Below are positions 17,839 through 27,130 of a stretch of DNA of 64,000 nucleotides, piece after piece (the stretch's first letter is position 1; every line of letters starts with the position of its first letter). Under the pieces are notes generated by a model. That model ran no database searches. It worked only from the letters and a program-made list of their open reading frames with translations, and was not told the origin of the DNA. The stretch is taken from contig NZ_RYZK01000004.1 of assembly GCF_003990645.1 (NCBI RefSeq), forward strand, positions 62,001-126,000, in the 5' to 3' direction. Made by a program: the position numbers and the translations under genes. This DNA comes from Shimia sediminis (GTDB lineage Bacteria; Pseudomonadota; Alphaproteobacteria; Rhodobacterales; Rhodobacteraceae).

Positions 17839-19710
17839 ATGGAAGGTGTGCTGTATCAGGCAACGATTTTCCTTTTGGCTGCCGTGATTGCCGTGCCCAT
17901 TGCGGCGCGGTTGGGCATGGGATCGGTGCTCGGGTATTTGCTGGCCGGGGTCGTGATCGGCCCGGTGCTGGGCCTGATCGAACAACCTGAGGACCTGTTG
18001 CACTACGCCGAATTCGGCGTGGTCATGATGCTATTCCTGATCGGGCTCGAGTTGGATCCGCGTGCGCTTTGGGCCATGCGGGACAAGCTGATCGGGTTAG
18101 GCGGCATGCAGATTGGTATTACCGGCGGAGCCATAACCACGCTGACACTGCTCATGGGGTACGACCTCAGGATGGCAACGGCGATGGGCATGATCTTTGC
18201 CCTGTCGTCAACTGCCATCGTGCTGCAAACATTGTCCGAAAAGAATCTGATGCAGACCAGCGGGGGGCGCTCAACGTTTTCCGTGCTACTGTCACAGGAC
18301 ATTGCCGTGATCCCGATGCTTGCCGTCTTGCCGCTTTTGGCGATGGCACCGCAAATGCAAATAGCCGCGGATGGCTCGATCGGCCCGAGTGTTCACAAGG
18401 ACGGACACTCCAACCTGTCATTGGTTGATGGATTGCCGGGTTGGGGCGTGACACTGGTGACCCTTGGCGCAGTTCTTCTGGTGGTTCTGGCGGGTCTATT
18501 CCTTGTTCGGCCGGTGTTTCGCTTCATCCATGGCGCCAGATTGCGCGAGATGTACACCGCCTTTGCCCTGCTTATCGTCGTCGGCATCGCCCTGTTGATG
18601 ATGCTGGTGGGCCTGTCCCCGGCGCTCGGGACGTTCCTGGCTGGGGTGCTCTTGGCCAATACCGAGTTTCGCCATGAACTTGAAAGCGACATTCAACCGT
18701 TCAAGGGGCTTTTGCTGGGGCTGTTTTTCATCACCGTAGGCGCGCAGATCGATTTTGAAGGGTTCTTCGCCAATCCGGTTCCGATCCTTGGTGTCACATT
18801 GGCGATCATGCTGATCAAGGGGCTGGTCCTGCTTGTTTTAGGGCGAGCCTTTGGCCTTCGGGGGCGGGACCAGATGCTGTTCACACTGGGTCTGGCCCAA
18901 GCCGGGGAGTTTGGCTTTGTTCTGATTTCCTTTAGCCTGAAGCAACACGTGTTGCCCAAGGACCTGGCGGAACATCTGATGCTGATTGTTGCCCTGTCGA
19001 TGCTGATCACGCCGTTGCTGTTCATCCTTTACGATGTGCTCTCCAAACGCCTGCGAGACCCAGAAAGCGCAGATCAGCCAGCGGATGAAATCGATGAACA
19101 GGGGCCCGTAATCATCGTTGGCATCGGTCGCTTTGGGCAGATCGTGAATCGCCTGGTGCGCTCGGTCGGGGTGCAAACAGTGGTGCTGGACCATGACATG
19201 CGCGCGATTGAGTTGATGCGTCAGTTCGGGGTCAAAGGTTTTTTCGGCGATCCAACCCGGCCTGAATTGCTCCACGCCGCGGGTCTCGGCAAGGCAAGCG
19301 TTCTGGTGATCACCATCAACGATCCCAAGGCGTCAATCAACCTGGTGCGTCACGCCCGGCGCGAACGCCCGGACCTTCATATCGTCGTAAGGGCGCACGA
19401 TCGCCACCACACGTTCCAACTGTACCAAGCCGGGGCCAATGACATCGTGCGCGAGCTTTTTGACTCTTCTCTGCGTGCCGGGCGTTACGTTCTGGAAAAC
19501 ATTGGCCTCAACGAATACGAAGCAGCCAAGGCAGAGCAGGCATTCTTCCACCACGACCGCTACACGATCCGCGAACTGGCGAACCTGTGGAAAGAGAACG
19601 TTCCAGTGGAAAAGAACGCCCCCTACATTGCGCGGTCAAAAGAGCTGGAAAAGGAACTGGAGCTTTCGTTGCTGGCAGCTCTCGATGGAGACGGCGACGA
19701 GACAGGGTAG
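17839..19710 (+). CDS. CPA2-type cation:proton antiporter (KefB/KefC-like)
   Basis: Protein of 623 aa. Residues 1-390 form a dozen membrane helices with the Na/H exchanger pattern (LGYLLAGVVIGP, LSSTAIVLQTL, FLIGLEL). Residues about 405-520 are a RCK/TrkA-N domain with the nucleotide loop IVGIGRFGQIVNR. This arrangement matches glutathione-gated K+ efflux systems. The ancillary KefF/KefG flavoprotein is not adjacent. It probably exports K+ in exchange for protons during electrophile or alkaline stress. Confidence 0.92.
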   Translation: MEGVLYQATIFLLAAVIAVPIAARLGMGSVLGYLLAGVVIGPVLGLIEQPEDLLHYAEFGVVMMLFLIGLELDPRALWAMRDKLIGLGGMQIGITGGAITTLTLLMGYDLRMATAMGMIFALSSTAIVLQTLSEKNLMQTSGGRSTFSVLLSQDIAVIPMLAVLPLLAMAPQMQIAADGSIGPSVHKDGHSNLSLVDGLPGWGVTLVTLGAVLLVVLAGLFLVRPVFRFIHGARLREMYTAFALLIVVGIALLMMLVGLSPALGTFLAGVLLANTEFRHELESDIQPFKGLLLGLFFITVGAQIDFEGFFANPVPILGVTLAIMLIKGLVLLVLGRAFGLRGRDQMLFTLGLAQAGEFGFVLISFSLKQHVLPKDLAEHLMLIVALSMLITPLLFILYDVLSKRLRDPESADQPADEIDEQGPVIIVGIGRFGQIVNRLVRSVGVQTVVLDHDMRAIELMRQFGVKGFFGDPTRPELLHAAGLGKASVLVITINDPKASINLVRHARRERPDLHIVVRAHDRHHTFQLYQAGANDIVRELFDSSLRAGRYVLENIGLNEYEAAKAEQAFFHHDRYTIRELANLWKENVPVEKNAPYIARSKELEKELELSLLAALDGDGDETG

Positions 19711-19711
19711 T

Positions 19712-19753
19712 GGTCGCGCCGGTAGCCCCTGGGGGGGTGCCTGCGGCGCGACC
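19712..19753. terminator. Long hairpin between convergent antiporter and cobT genes
   Basis: GGTCGCGCC and GGCGCGACC pair over 9 bp around a 24-base loop that itself contains a CCCC/GGGG mini-stem. There is no clear T-run on either side, so termination is possible but unproven. Confidence 0.45.
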
Positions 19754-19776
19754 TGCTCAGAAAAACGTGAATAGGC

Positions 19777-20787
19777 CTAGCTGTCCGACACACCGGCTTC
19801 GGCAAAGGTGGCCATCCCGGAATGGCACGCCACGGCGGACTTCAGGATGTTGATCGCCAGCGCACCGCCCGAGCCTTCACCCAGGCGCATCCCGAGGCTC
19901 AGGATCGGCTCTTTTCCGAGTTTTTCCAACAACACTGCATGGGCGCTTTCGGCGCTGACGTGACCTGAAATCACGTGATCCAGTGCCCCGGCCTGCGCGG
20001 CCTCCATCGTGGCCGCAGCGGCCGTGCAGATAAAGCCATCCATAATGACCGGAATAGACAGGGCGCGCGCGCGCGCAATCGCACCGGCCATGGCGGCCAG
20101 TTCGCGCCCGCCAAGACGCATCAAGGTCACAAGGCCATCGCCTCCTCCGTGCAAGGCAACCCCTTCGCGCACCACGCGGGCTTTGATCGCCAGACCGTCG
20201 TCATCAACACCGGTGCCACGCCCGACCCAGTCTTCGGCGTCACCGCCATAGAGCGCATGGGCAATCGCCGCAGCTGAAGTGGTGTTACCAATACCCATCT
20301 CGCCGACAACCAAAAGGTCGGCATTCTCGTCCACCGCGTTCCAGCCGGTTTGCAGCGCCGCGATCACACCAGCTTCGTCCATGGCGGGGGCTTGGGTGAA
20401 GTCGGCGGTCGGCGTGTCGAGCGACAGGGCATGCACGTCCATGCTGGCGCCAGCGGCTTTAGAGAGCTGGTTGATCGCCGCGCCACCGTGCTGAAAATTC
20501 AGTACCATCTGTTCAGTCACTTCCGCCGGAAAGGCCGACACACCCTGCGCGGTCACACCATGATTGCCCGCAAAGACGATGACCTGTGGCGCATCGATTG
20601 ACGGACGGCCAGTACCGCGCCAGCTCGCATACCAAATCGCCATGTCTTCCAGTCGGCCAAGAGCGCCCGGTGGCTTGGTCAGCTGGCCATTGCGCGCTTC
20701 GGCTTCGCCTTGCGCCTTGGCATCCGGTGCAGGTGCGGCGGCCAGGATCGCGCGGAACTCGGCCAGGGTTGAAAATGTGGCGGACAT
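19777..20787 (-). CDS. cobT: Nicotinate-nucleotide--dimethylbenzimidazole phosphoribosyltransferase
   Basis: Cobalamin lower-ligand enzyme of 336 aa; it makes alpha-ribazole phosphate from NaMN and DMB. Seen are [11 protein letters not shown], the phosphate loop [11 protein letters not shown], and [12 protein letters not shown] with the catalytic glutamate. The ATG at 20787 ([11 protein letters not shown]) has GGGAG upstream; a longer reading to 20973 runs into the divergent cobS. cobT and cobS are back to back across 88 bp. Confidence 0.96.
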   Translation of the reverse strand: MSATFSTLAEFRAILAAAPAPDAKAQGEAEARNGQLTKPPGALGRLEDMAIWYASWRGTGRPSIDAPQVIVFAGNHGVTAQGVSAFPAEVTEQMVLNFQHGGAAINQLSKAAGASMDVHALSLDTPTADFTQAPAMDEAGVIAALQTGWNAVDENADLLVVGEMGIGNTTSAAAIAHALYGGDAEDWVGRGTGVDDDGLAIKARVVREGVALHGGGDGLVTLMRLGGRELAAMAGAIARARALSIPVIMDGFICTAAAATMEAAQAGALDHVISGHVSAESAHAVLLEKLGKEPILSLGMRLGEGSGGALAINILKSAVACHSGMATFAEAGVSDS

Positions 20788-20875
20788 ACAGGAACTCCCA
20801 TCAATTCTTGTCTTTGTGGTCTGTTTAGCCGACAAGTCGGACAGCACAAGTGAGGAAAAAGACGCGGGGACGCAT

Positions 20876-21619
20876 ATGCACGACAAATGGCGGATTGAGG
20901 TTGGGGATATCGCCACGGCGCTGGCGCTGCTGACGCGTCTACCGGTGCGCGCCTCGTTCAGCCGCGGGGCCAAGGCGGCCTGGGCCTATCCACTAGTGGG
21001 CCTTGTCGTGGCAACCCTCGCAGCCGTTCCAACCGGCATTGCCTTGGCCGTGGGGCTGCCCGCAACGCTGGCGGCTCTGATCTGGGTGGCGGGCAGCGTT
21101 ATCCTCACCGGCGCCATGCACGAAGACGGGCTGGCCGATTGCGCCGACGGGTTCTGGGGGGGCTGGGACCGGGCACGCCGCCTGGAGATCATGAAAGACA
21201 GCCAGATTGGCAGTTATGGCGTTATTGCGCTCTGCCTCTCGTTGGTGGCGCGCTGGATTGCCGTGAGCATGATCCTGCAAGAGCCTGCCTGGCTGGCTGC
21301 ATTGATTGGCGTCGCTGTTGCCTCACGCGCGACCATGCCAGCGCTCATGACCGCCTTACCCCATGCCCGCGACACTGGCCTCAGCCAATCTCAGGGCCGC
21401 CCTGTGCGTGAAACCGCCGCTGTGGCTGCCGTACTCGCCATTGCCGCACTGGTGTTGACGTCCGGGGGAAGTACCTTTGGCCTGATTGTTGTCGCCGCCC
21501 TGACGGCTTTGGCCTGCTTCGCCATCGCAAAGTCTAAGATCGGCGGACAGACCGGTGACGTTCTTGGCGCGACGCAACAACTGACCGAAGTCGCGCTGTT
21601 GATGGCTCTGGCAATCTAA
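20876..21619 (+). CDS. cobS: Adenosylcobinamide-GDP ribazoletransferase (cobalamin-5-phosphate synthase)
   Basis: Membrane enzyme of 247 aa joining alpha-ribazole and adenosylcobinamide-GDP in the last steps of B12 assembly. [15 protein letters not shown] is the family's metal-binding signature, followed by [14 protein letters not shown]. About six membrane helices are visible. The start at 20876 ([10 protein letters not shown]) is preferred; an in-frame extension to 20564 overlaps cobT. The 88-bp gap to cobT is too short for a cobalamin riboswitch. Confidence 0.95.
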   Translation: MHDKWRIEVGDIATALALLTRLPVRASFSRGAKAAWAYPLVGLVVATLAAVPTGIALAVGLPATLAALIWVAGSVILTGAMHEDGLADCADGFWGGWDRARRLEIMKDSQIGSYGVIALCLSLVARWIAVSMILQEPAWLAALIGVAVASRATMPALMTALPHARDTGLSQSQGRPVRETAAVAAVLAIAALVLTSGGSTFGLIVVAALTALACFAIAKSKIGGQTGDVLGATQQLTEVALLMALAI

Positions 21620-21662
21620 GCTTTCTTACCGGGTGCGAGCACCTAAAATCCAGCCGCGCAAA

Positions 21663-21700
21663 AGAAAACCGCGCCTCGGGAATAAGAGACGCGGTTTCCA
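21663..21700 (-). terminator. Intrinsic terminator of carD
   Basis: On the minus strand AAACCGCGTCTC pairs with GAGGCGCGGTTT (one G-U), followed by TTCTTTT. It begins about 20 bp after the carD stop. Confidence 0.8.
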
Positions 21701-21718
21701 AATTCACGGTAAAGACGC

Positions 21719-22231
21719 TTATGCAGCTGCAGCGCGCGACACCAGTACGTCATCCACCTTTTTGGCGGCAGCGACCTCGTCACCACCGTCCACGGCAGCG
21801 ACTTCGCGGGTTAAACGCTCGAGTGCCGCTTCGTAAAGCTGACGCTCGGAGTAGCTTTGCTCGCGCTGGTCATCGGTGCGGTGCAGGTCGCGCACCACCT
21901 CGGCAATTGCGATCAGGTCGCCCGAGTTGATCTTTTGCTCATATTCCTGCGCGCGACGTGACCACATGGCGCGTTTGACCTTGGCCTTACCCTTGAGGGT
22001 CGTCATAGCCTGGTTCACAACATCCGGGCTGCTCAGCCCACGCATCCCGATCTCGGTCGCTTTGTTGGTTGGCACGCGCAGTGTCATCTTGTCTTTCTCA
22101 AACGAGATCACAAACAGCTCAAGCTCCATGCCCGCAACTTCCTGCTCTTCGATCGACACGATCTGGCCCACACCATGCGCCGGGTAGACCACATAATCAT
22201 TGGGGCGGAATTCATTCTTCTTCTTGCTCAT
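21719..22231 (-). CDS. carD: CarD family transcriptional regulator
   Basis: Protein of 170 aa. The N-terminal RNA polymerase-interacting Tudor-like domain reads NDYVVYPAHGVGQIV, followed by the helical DNA-binding domain (RRAQEYEQKINSGDL, YSERQLYEAALERL). CarD binds the RNA polymerase beta subunit and stabilises open complexes. The ATG at 22231 (MSKKKNEFRP) has GGAAAGG upstream. The gene is preceded by an unusually structured leader. Confidence 0.95.
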   Translation of the reverse strand: MSKKKNEFRPNDYVVYPAHGVGQIVSIEEQEVAGMELELFVISFEKDKMTLRVPTNKATEIGMRGLSSPDVVNQAMTTLKGKAKVKRAMWSRRAQEYEQKINSGDLIAIAEVVRDLHRTDDQREQSYSERQLYEAALERLTREVAAVDGGDEVAAAKKVDDVLVSRAAAA

Positions 22232-22259
22232 TTTGACCTTTCCAAAGGTGAGCCCAAAC

Positions 22260-22356
22260 AGACCAGACAAAATCACACGTCCGGGAAAAGCATTTTCCCG
22301 TGCGCTCTGGTCTCTCTGGCACAAAAGCCATCCTCGGCAACAGCAGACGGATGGCT
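22260..22356 (-). promoter_or_regulatory. Structured 5' leader of carD
   Basis: Three inverted repeats in about 100 bp upstream of carD. First (22326-22356) AGCCATCC/GGATGGCT with TTTTG after it on the minus strand. Then AGACCAGA/TCTGGTCT (22260-22267 and 22306-22313) enclosing CGGGAAAA/TTTTCCCG (22282-22300). The first looks like an attenuator; the nested pair could form a long stable stem in the mRNA. Pairing is seen, regulation is inferred. Confidence 0.5.
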
Positions 22357-22483
22357 CACAGGCGATATTTCATTTCTGAAATGACCATAACACAAAATAC
22401 ACCCCGATAAAAGCGGAGCACCGGGAAACGGTCCATTTCCCGTTGATTGTCAGCGTTTTAGGCGGGATTTTGCGACTTTTAGG

Positions 22484-22509
22484 TCAAAAAACCCCCGATT
22501 GCGGGCGAA
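22484..22509 (-). terminator. Probable terminator of fdxA
   Basis: On the minus strand a short CCCG/CGGG hairpin is followed by GGTTTTTTGA immediately after the ferredoxin stop. The T-run is good, the stem is short. Confidence 0.5.
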
Positions 22510-22848
22510 TCAGCCGCCCTCGCCCGGGGCTTCGGAGAAGTATTTCTCCATCTTGCCGGGTTCGCCGTCGCGCTCGTCTGCGTCGGGCAGCGGATCTTTC
22601 TTGCTGATGATGACCGGCCACAGTTCCGAGTACTTGCGGTTGAATTCCACCCATTTTTCCATGTCCGGCTCGGTGTCCGGACGGATCGCATCGGCAGGGC
22701 ACTCCGGCTCACAGACACCACAGTCGATACATTCGTCTGGGTGGATCACCAGAAAATTCTCGCCCTCATAGAAACAGTCAACGGGGCAAACTTCGACGCA
22801 GTCGGTATATTTGCAGGCCACGCAGTTTTCAGTGACGATATAGGTCAT
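22510..22848 (-). CDS. fdxA: 7Fe ferredoxin (3Fe-4S/4Fe-4S)
   Basis: Ferredoxin of 112 aa. The first cysteine set (CVACKYTDC...CPVDC) and the second ([12 protein letters not shown]) fit the Azotobacter FdI-type 7Fe arrangement, followed by the usual helical tail ([15 protein letters not shown]). It carries low-potential electrons; the partner is unknown. The fdxA - S4 protein - Suv3-like helicase order is common in Alphaproteobacteria. Confidence 0.95.
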   Translation of the reverse strand: MTYIVTENCVACKYTDCVEVCPVDCFYEGENFLVIHPDECIDCGVCEPECPADAIRPDTEPDMEKWVEFNRKYSELWPVIISKKDPLPDADERDGEPGKMEKYFSEAPGEGG

Positions 22849-22903
22849 GGGTTTTCGACTTCTCTAAAGCTCTCTTGGGGACTAGCTAAATCAGCAGGCC
22901 CGA

Positions 22904-23278
22904 TCATTCAAGTTCCTCGCCCCGTTTAAGGTCGAGTTTGCGACGATCTCGCCCAGTGGGACGCCCCTTTCCCTCGTATCTAGGGGCACGGGGGACATTT
23001 TCTTTGACTTCGCTCAAGTCCGAGTACAGCGTTTGCGCCTCGGGCGCAGGGCCGCGACGGTTGCCAAAAGCTTCAATCTTCACGACTCGGATAGATCGCC
23101 CCTGCGGAAATGTCAGAACATCCCCTATTGAGACGCCATAGCTGGGCTTGGAAACCTTGTCGCTGTTGACGCGTATGTGCCCACCAGACACCTGCTTGGC
23201 TGCCAGCGTGCGGGTCTTGAAGAACCGCGCGTGGTACAGCCACTTGTCGAGACGGGTTTTTGGGGTGGGTTCGCTCAC
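22904..23278 (-). CDS. S4-domain RNA-binding protein (HslR-like)
   Basis: Protein of 124 aa. The S4 fold covers residues about 8-70 (RLDKWLYHARFFKTRTLAAK, GHIRVNSDKVSKPSYGVSIGD). The tail is basic (KGRPTGRDRRKLDLKRGEE). HslR/Hsp15 relatives bind stalled 50S subunits carrying peptidyl-tRNA. It lies 59 bp downstream of the helicase stop and is probably in the same transcript. Confidence 0.9.
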   Translation of the reverse strand: MSEPTPKTRLDKWLYHARFFKTRTLAAKQVSGGHIRVNSDKVSKPSYGVSIGDVLTFPQGRSIRVVKIEAFGNRRGPAPEAQTLYSDLSEVKENVPRAPRYEGKGRPTGRDRRKLDLKRGEELE

Positions 23279-23337
23279 GAGAGAGGCATCCTGTGATCTG
23301 CGCGAGACGGGTCGCGCAGATCGGGGTTATGTGCGGT

Positions 23338-26187
23338 TCAGCCCTTGTCCTTGAGACCCATCAATGCGGCTGCAAAGGGGTTATCGGGATCAATGGCTTT
23401 TTCTTTCTTCGGGGGGCGTGACTGGAACTGTTTGGGTCCCTGATCACGGCGCGGGCCACCTTTGCCTTTGGGTTTGCCTTTGCCGCGTGGCTTGTCGCCC
23501 CGCTGATTGTCCTGGTCGCGACGACCGCCACCCTGCTGGCCACCACGCTCGCGGCGTGGGCCACGGTTGCCGCGGTTGCCCGCCCAGGTGAAGCTGTAGA
23601 ACACCTCCATCTCGGGGCCAGTGTCTTCTGGCGCCTCTTCGGCGGCATCTTCAGCCGGTGCTTCGACAGCGGCTTCCGCAACAGGTGCCTCGGCTTCTGC
23701 CGGAACCTCAGCGGGCGTCTCAGTTTCAGCAGACACGGCATCCTCACCAGGTGCTTCGCCTTCTGCCGCAGCTTCCGCCTTTGCTTCAACCGGAGACTCG
23801 GCAATCGCTTTGACTTTCTCGCGTTCGCCCTTTTCAGCGTTATAGCCCAGACCCTGCATCAGGTCGGCAAACTGTTCCAACGTCATCCCAGTGATCGACA
23901 GCATGTCCGCCTTGGCCTCAAAGCCACCACGGCTGTCTTCGGCGCGCAGCATGTCAGCCAGACGCTCCAGCATGTCGATGCGGATCGCCCGTTCGCCAGC
24001 GGCCCGATAGCCAGACATCGCATGGAACCCCTGCGGCACACCCTGCCCTGCAGGCACGGTCACCAGACCCGGAGGCGGCGCTTCGTGGAATTCCTGATGA
24101 TCGTTGGCCAGCGCCCAAAGAACCAGACGCAAACGGGTTGGGGCAGGTTTCAGCAGCAAGGGCATGAAGATGGTGAACTGACCAAAGCGAATACCATGCT
24201 TGCGCAACGCACCGCGGGCGTCCTGATCCAATTCTTTCACTTCGGTGGCAACGTCGCCACGCGGCAGGATACCGAGGCCTTCGACCATGCGAAACGCAAA
24301 GCCGCGCGCCAGACCCGTCAGCTCTTCGTCCCGGGAAAGGTTCAGAAGGGGTTCGAACAACGCCGCAACCTTGCGGTCGATAAAGTGTTGCAAACGGCGC
24401 TCGACCTTTTGCGAAACTTCGGCACCGGCTTCGTCATCGACAAACACGGCAACACCCGGCTTCAGGGGGTCGGCCCCTTTGACCAACTTGCCAATCGCGT
24501 ATTCACCCCACATCAAACCACCCTGATCGGTAAAGTCGATCTCGGTGTCAGGCGCGTTATAGAACCGGTCCGCGCGCAGATGAAAATGCGGCGCCAAAGC
24601 TTGCAAGCTCGCTTGCTTCAGCGTCTTGGCCTCGTTTCCGGCTGCTTCCTTGTCCGCGATAAAACGGAACCCTTCGAGCCGACCGACGAATTCTCCTTCG
24701 ACGGTCACCTCACCCTTGTCATTCACATCGGCCAAAAGGGCCTCCTTCTGTTTGAGCCGCCGCAGCAAAACACTTGTACGCCGGTCCACAAATTTTTCCG
24801 TCAGCTTTGCGTGCAACGCATCTGACAGGCGGTCTTCTACAGCGCGCGTCTCGCCACGCCAATGGTTTTCGTCTCTGACCCAGCCATTTCGCTGCGCGAC
24901 ATATGTCCACGTGCGAATATAAGCCAGTCGTTTCGACAATGTGTCAATGTCGCCATCGGCGCGATCCAGCCGTTTGACCTGTCGCGCCATCCAATCGTCC
25001 GGCACGCGGCCATACTGGTGCAGATCGCTGAAAATCCCCTCAATCATGCCAGCATGTTCCGCATGGCTGATACCACGGAAATCGGGAATGCGGCAGACAT
25101 CCCACAAGAGCTTCACGGACTGCGCATCACTGGCGCGGGCAAAAACCTCGTCGACCTGGCTCACGGTCTTTAGCGCCATGAGGTCATCCGCCTCACGCGC
25201 CTTCATCAGCATTTCGTCATCCGGGGCCACTTCAAGCGAGCGGATCAGCGCATCCACCGTACCGAACTCCAGCCGCGCATTGCGCCAGTTGAGTTTGCGG
25301 ATCGGAGTAAAGCGGTGCTCCATGATGGCATCGGCCACCCCGACATCCAGAGGTGGTGCCTCGCCCGTCACTCCAAATGTACCTTGGCTCATCCCGCGCC
25401 CGGCGCGGCCTGCGATCTGCGCCAACTCGTTCGGAGCTAATGCGCGCATACGCCGCCCATCAAACTTTGTCAGCGAGGAAAACGCGACATGGTCAATATC
25501 CAGGTTCAGCCCCATGCCGATCGCATCGGTCGCCACGAGGTAATCCACGTCCCCGTTTTGATACAGCTCGACCTGCGCGTTGCGCGTGCGCGGACTGAGC
25601 GCGCCCATCACCACGGCTGCGCCCCCCTTTTGGCGGCGCAACAGCTCGGCAATGGCATAAACGTTGTCCACCGAAAACCCCACGATGGCCGAGCGCGGCT
25701 GCATCCGGCTAATCTTGCGACTACCAGAATAGCTCAATGTCGACATTCGCTCGCGTTGCACGAACTCGGCTTCCGGCACCAACTCGCGAATGGCCCCGCG
25801 CATCGTGTCGCTGCCCAGGAACAGGGTTTCATGAGTACCGCGCGCCCGCAGCAGCCTGTCGGTAAAGACATGACCACGTTCAGGATCGGCGCACAGTTGG
25901 ATTTCGTCGATGGCCAGGAAATCAGCCCCCAAGCCGTCTGGCATCGCCTCGACAGTACAGACCCAATACTGCGTGCGTGGCGGCACAATCCGTTCCTCGC
26001 CGGTGACCAGCGCCACGACCGAGGGCCCGCGCACCGCAACGATTCGATCATAAACTTCGCGCGCCAAGAGCCGCAAAGGCAAGCCGATCACACCCGAGCG
26101 ATAGCCCAGCATGCGTTCGATCGCGTAGTGCGTCTTGCCCGTGTTCGTCGGCCCAAGAACCGCCGTGATGCGCCCCTGCAAGGACAT
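23338..26187 (-). CDS. Suv3-like SF2 DExH helicase with basic disordered tail
   Basis: Protein of 949 aa. Walker A is GPTNTGKT at residues 12-19, the DExH-type box is DEIQ, and motif VI is QIAGRAGRG. This matches the mitochondrial Suv3 RNA helicase family found in Alphaproteobacteria, thought to act in RNA turnover. After about residue 780 it becomes an Ala/Glu/Pro-rich acidic segment and ends in an RG/K-rich tail (GNRGNRGPRRERGG, PRGKGKPKGKGG) likely to bind RNA. The ATG at 26187 (MSLQGRITAV) has AAGG upstream and opens the fold; a longer reading to 26307 overlaps the TPR gene. Confidence 0.93.
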   Translation of the reverse strand: MSLQGRITAVLGPTNTGKTHYAIERMLGYRSGVIGLPLRLLAREVYDRIVAVRGPSVVALVTGEERIVPPRTQYWVCTVEAMPDGLGADFLAIDEIQLCADPERGHVFTDRLLRARGTHETLFLGSDTMRGAIRELVPEAEFVQRERMSTLSYSGSRKISRMQPRSAIVGFSVDNVYAIAELLRRQKGGAAVVMGALSPRTRNAQVELYQNGDVDYLVATDAIGMGLNLDIDHVAFSSLTKFDGRRMRALAPNELAQIAGRAGRGMSQGTFGVTGEAPPLDVGVADAIMEHRFTPIRKLNWRNARLEFGTVDALIRSLEVAPDDEMLMKAREADDLMALKTVSQVDEVFARASDAQSVKLLWDVCRIPDFRGISHAEHAGMIEGIFSDLHQYGRVPDDWMARQVKRLDRADGDIDTLSKRLAYIRTWTYVAQRNGWVRDENHWRGETRAVEDRLSDALHAKLTEKFVDRRTSVLLRRLKQKEALLADVNDKGEVTVEGEFVGRLEGFRFIADKEAAGNEAKTLKQASLQALAPHFHLRADRFYNAPDTEIDFTDQGGLMWGEYAIGKLVKGADPLKPGVAVFVDDEAGAEVSQKVERRLQHFIDRKVAALFEPLLNLSRDEELTGLARGFAFRMVEGLGILPRGDVATEVKELDQDARGALRKHGIRFGQFTIFMPLLLKPAPTRLRLVLWALANDHQEFHEAPPPGLVTVPAGQGVPQGFHAMSGYRAAGERAIRIDMLERLADMLRAEDSRGGFEAKADMLSITGMTLEQFADLMQGLGYNAEKGEREKVKAIAESPVEAKAEAAAEGEAPGEDAVSAETETPAEVPAEAEAPVAEAAVEAPAEDAAEEAPEDTGPEMEVFYSFTWAGNRGNRGPRRERGGQQGGGRRDQDNQRGDKPRGKGKPKGKGGPRRDQGPKQFQSRPPKKEKAIDPDNPFAAALMGLKDKG

Positions 26188-26206
26188 GTCGCTGCCTTTT
26201 TGTGGA

Positions 26207-26773
26207 TTAGAGCTCTTGGCCTTTGACCATCGGCTCGAGTCGGTCGAGCGCTTCTGTAACGTCCGGATGGTGTGGATGTATAGCCTTGACCTGAACATAG
26301 GCCTCATAGGCCTCTGCCGGGCGCTCGATCATCTCGAACAGGCTGGCGAGACCCAGAATCGCCTCGTAATGCTGCGGATTCAGCGCCAGCGTCTGCTCCA
26401 GATCGCTCAGCGCAGGGCCGATCAGACCCACATTGAAATAGGCACCCGCCCGCATATGCCAGCCTTCGGCAAACCCCGGTGCGTGATCAACCAGCGCAGT
26501 CAGGTGGCCAATCGCCACCTCAAACTCGCCCCGCTCCATCGCCTCCCGACCTCGCTTGAGCAAAAGATCTGCACTGGCAGACCCGGATTTTTGCCACTCC
26601 AGGGATATCTCGTTCGCAATACGCGTCGCGTCCGCAGGGTCAGCCTCACGCAGCTCCAGCAAAAGCGCGTCAAGTTCTTCTTGTCCCGCATTAACAACCA
26701 CAGGTTGAAAAAACACAGTTGCAAGCAAGACTGCCGCCACGGTAAGTTTGAGAAATCGAATTCGCATGCCCAT
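26207..26773 (-). CDS. Secreted TPR protein
   Basis: Protein of 188 aa with an N-terminal signal sequence (MRIRFLKLTVAAVLLATVFFQPVVVNA) and two to three tetratricopeptide repeats (ADLLLKRGREAMERGEFEVA, AEGWHMRAGAYFNVG, HYEAILGLASLFEMI). TPRs mediate protein contacts; the partner is unknown. Start is 26773 or 26767 (two close ATGs, no clear ribosome site). It ends 19 bp before the helicase start, so the two are probably cotranscribed. Confidence 0.85.
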   Translation of the reverse strand: MGMRIRFLKLTVAAVLLATVFFQPVVVNAGQEELDALLLELREADPADATRIANEISLEWQKSGSASADLLLKRGREAMERGEFEVAIGHLTALVDHAPGFAEGWHMRAGAYFNVGLIGPALSDLEQTLALNPQHYEAILGLASLFEMIERPAEAYEAYVQVKAIHPHHPDVTEALDRLEPMVKGQEL

Positions 26774-26839
26774 AACAATCACGATATTAGCGCGTAACCC
26801 TGTATTTACCAGATGCGCTTCAAGCAAAGGACAACACAA

Positions 26840-27130
26840 ATGAGCGATATCATCAACGCAGCTGTCACCGCCCTCACCGAAAAACTGGGTGGCGACGCAT
26901 TTGACGGCTCGGCCAAGTTCGTGATCGAAGACGAAGGCGCCGTCGTGATTGATGGCGATGGCGTGCGCGCCGCCGACGACGAAACCGACGTCACCATGAC
27001 CGCCGACGCCGAAACCTTTCAGGCGATCCTTGAAGGTGAGCTGAACCCAACCGCTGCTTTCATGGGCGGACGTCTGGCCGTTGACGGCGACATGGGCATG
27101 GCGATGAAACTGGGCGCCGTTCTCGCCTGA
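26840..27130 (+). CDS. SCP2 sterol-binding domain protein
   Basis: Protein of 96 aa that is a single SCP2 domain: SDIINAAVTALTEKLG, KFVIEDEGAVVID, VTMTADAETFQAILEGELNPTAAFMGGRL. The fold has a lipid-binding tunnel; bacterial members bind acyl or isoprenoid compounds, but the ligand is unknown here. The ATG at 26840 has AAAGGA upstream. The last base of the stop is the first base of the next start (TGATG), so it is coupled to the hydrolase. Confidence 0.92.
   Translation: MSDIINAAVTALTEKLGGDAFDGSAKFVIEDEGAVVIDGDGVRAADDETDVTMTADAETFQAILEGELNPTAAFMGGRLAVDGDMGMAMKLGAVLA

Noticed and set aside
20788-20875. Cobalamin riboswitch between cobT and cobS
   Set aside because: The 88-bp gap is far too short for the conserved structure and has no B12-box.
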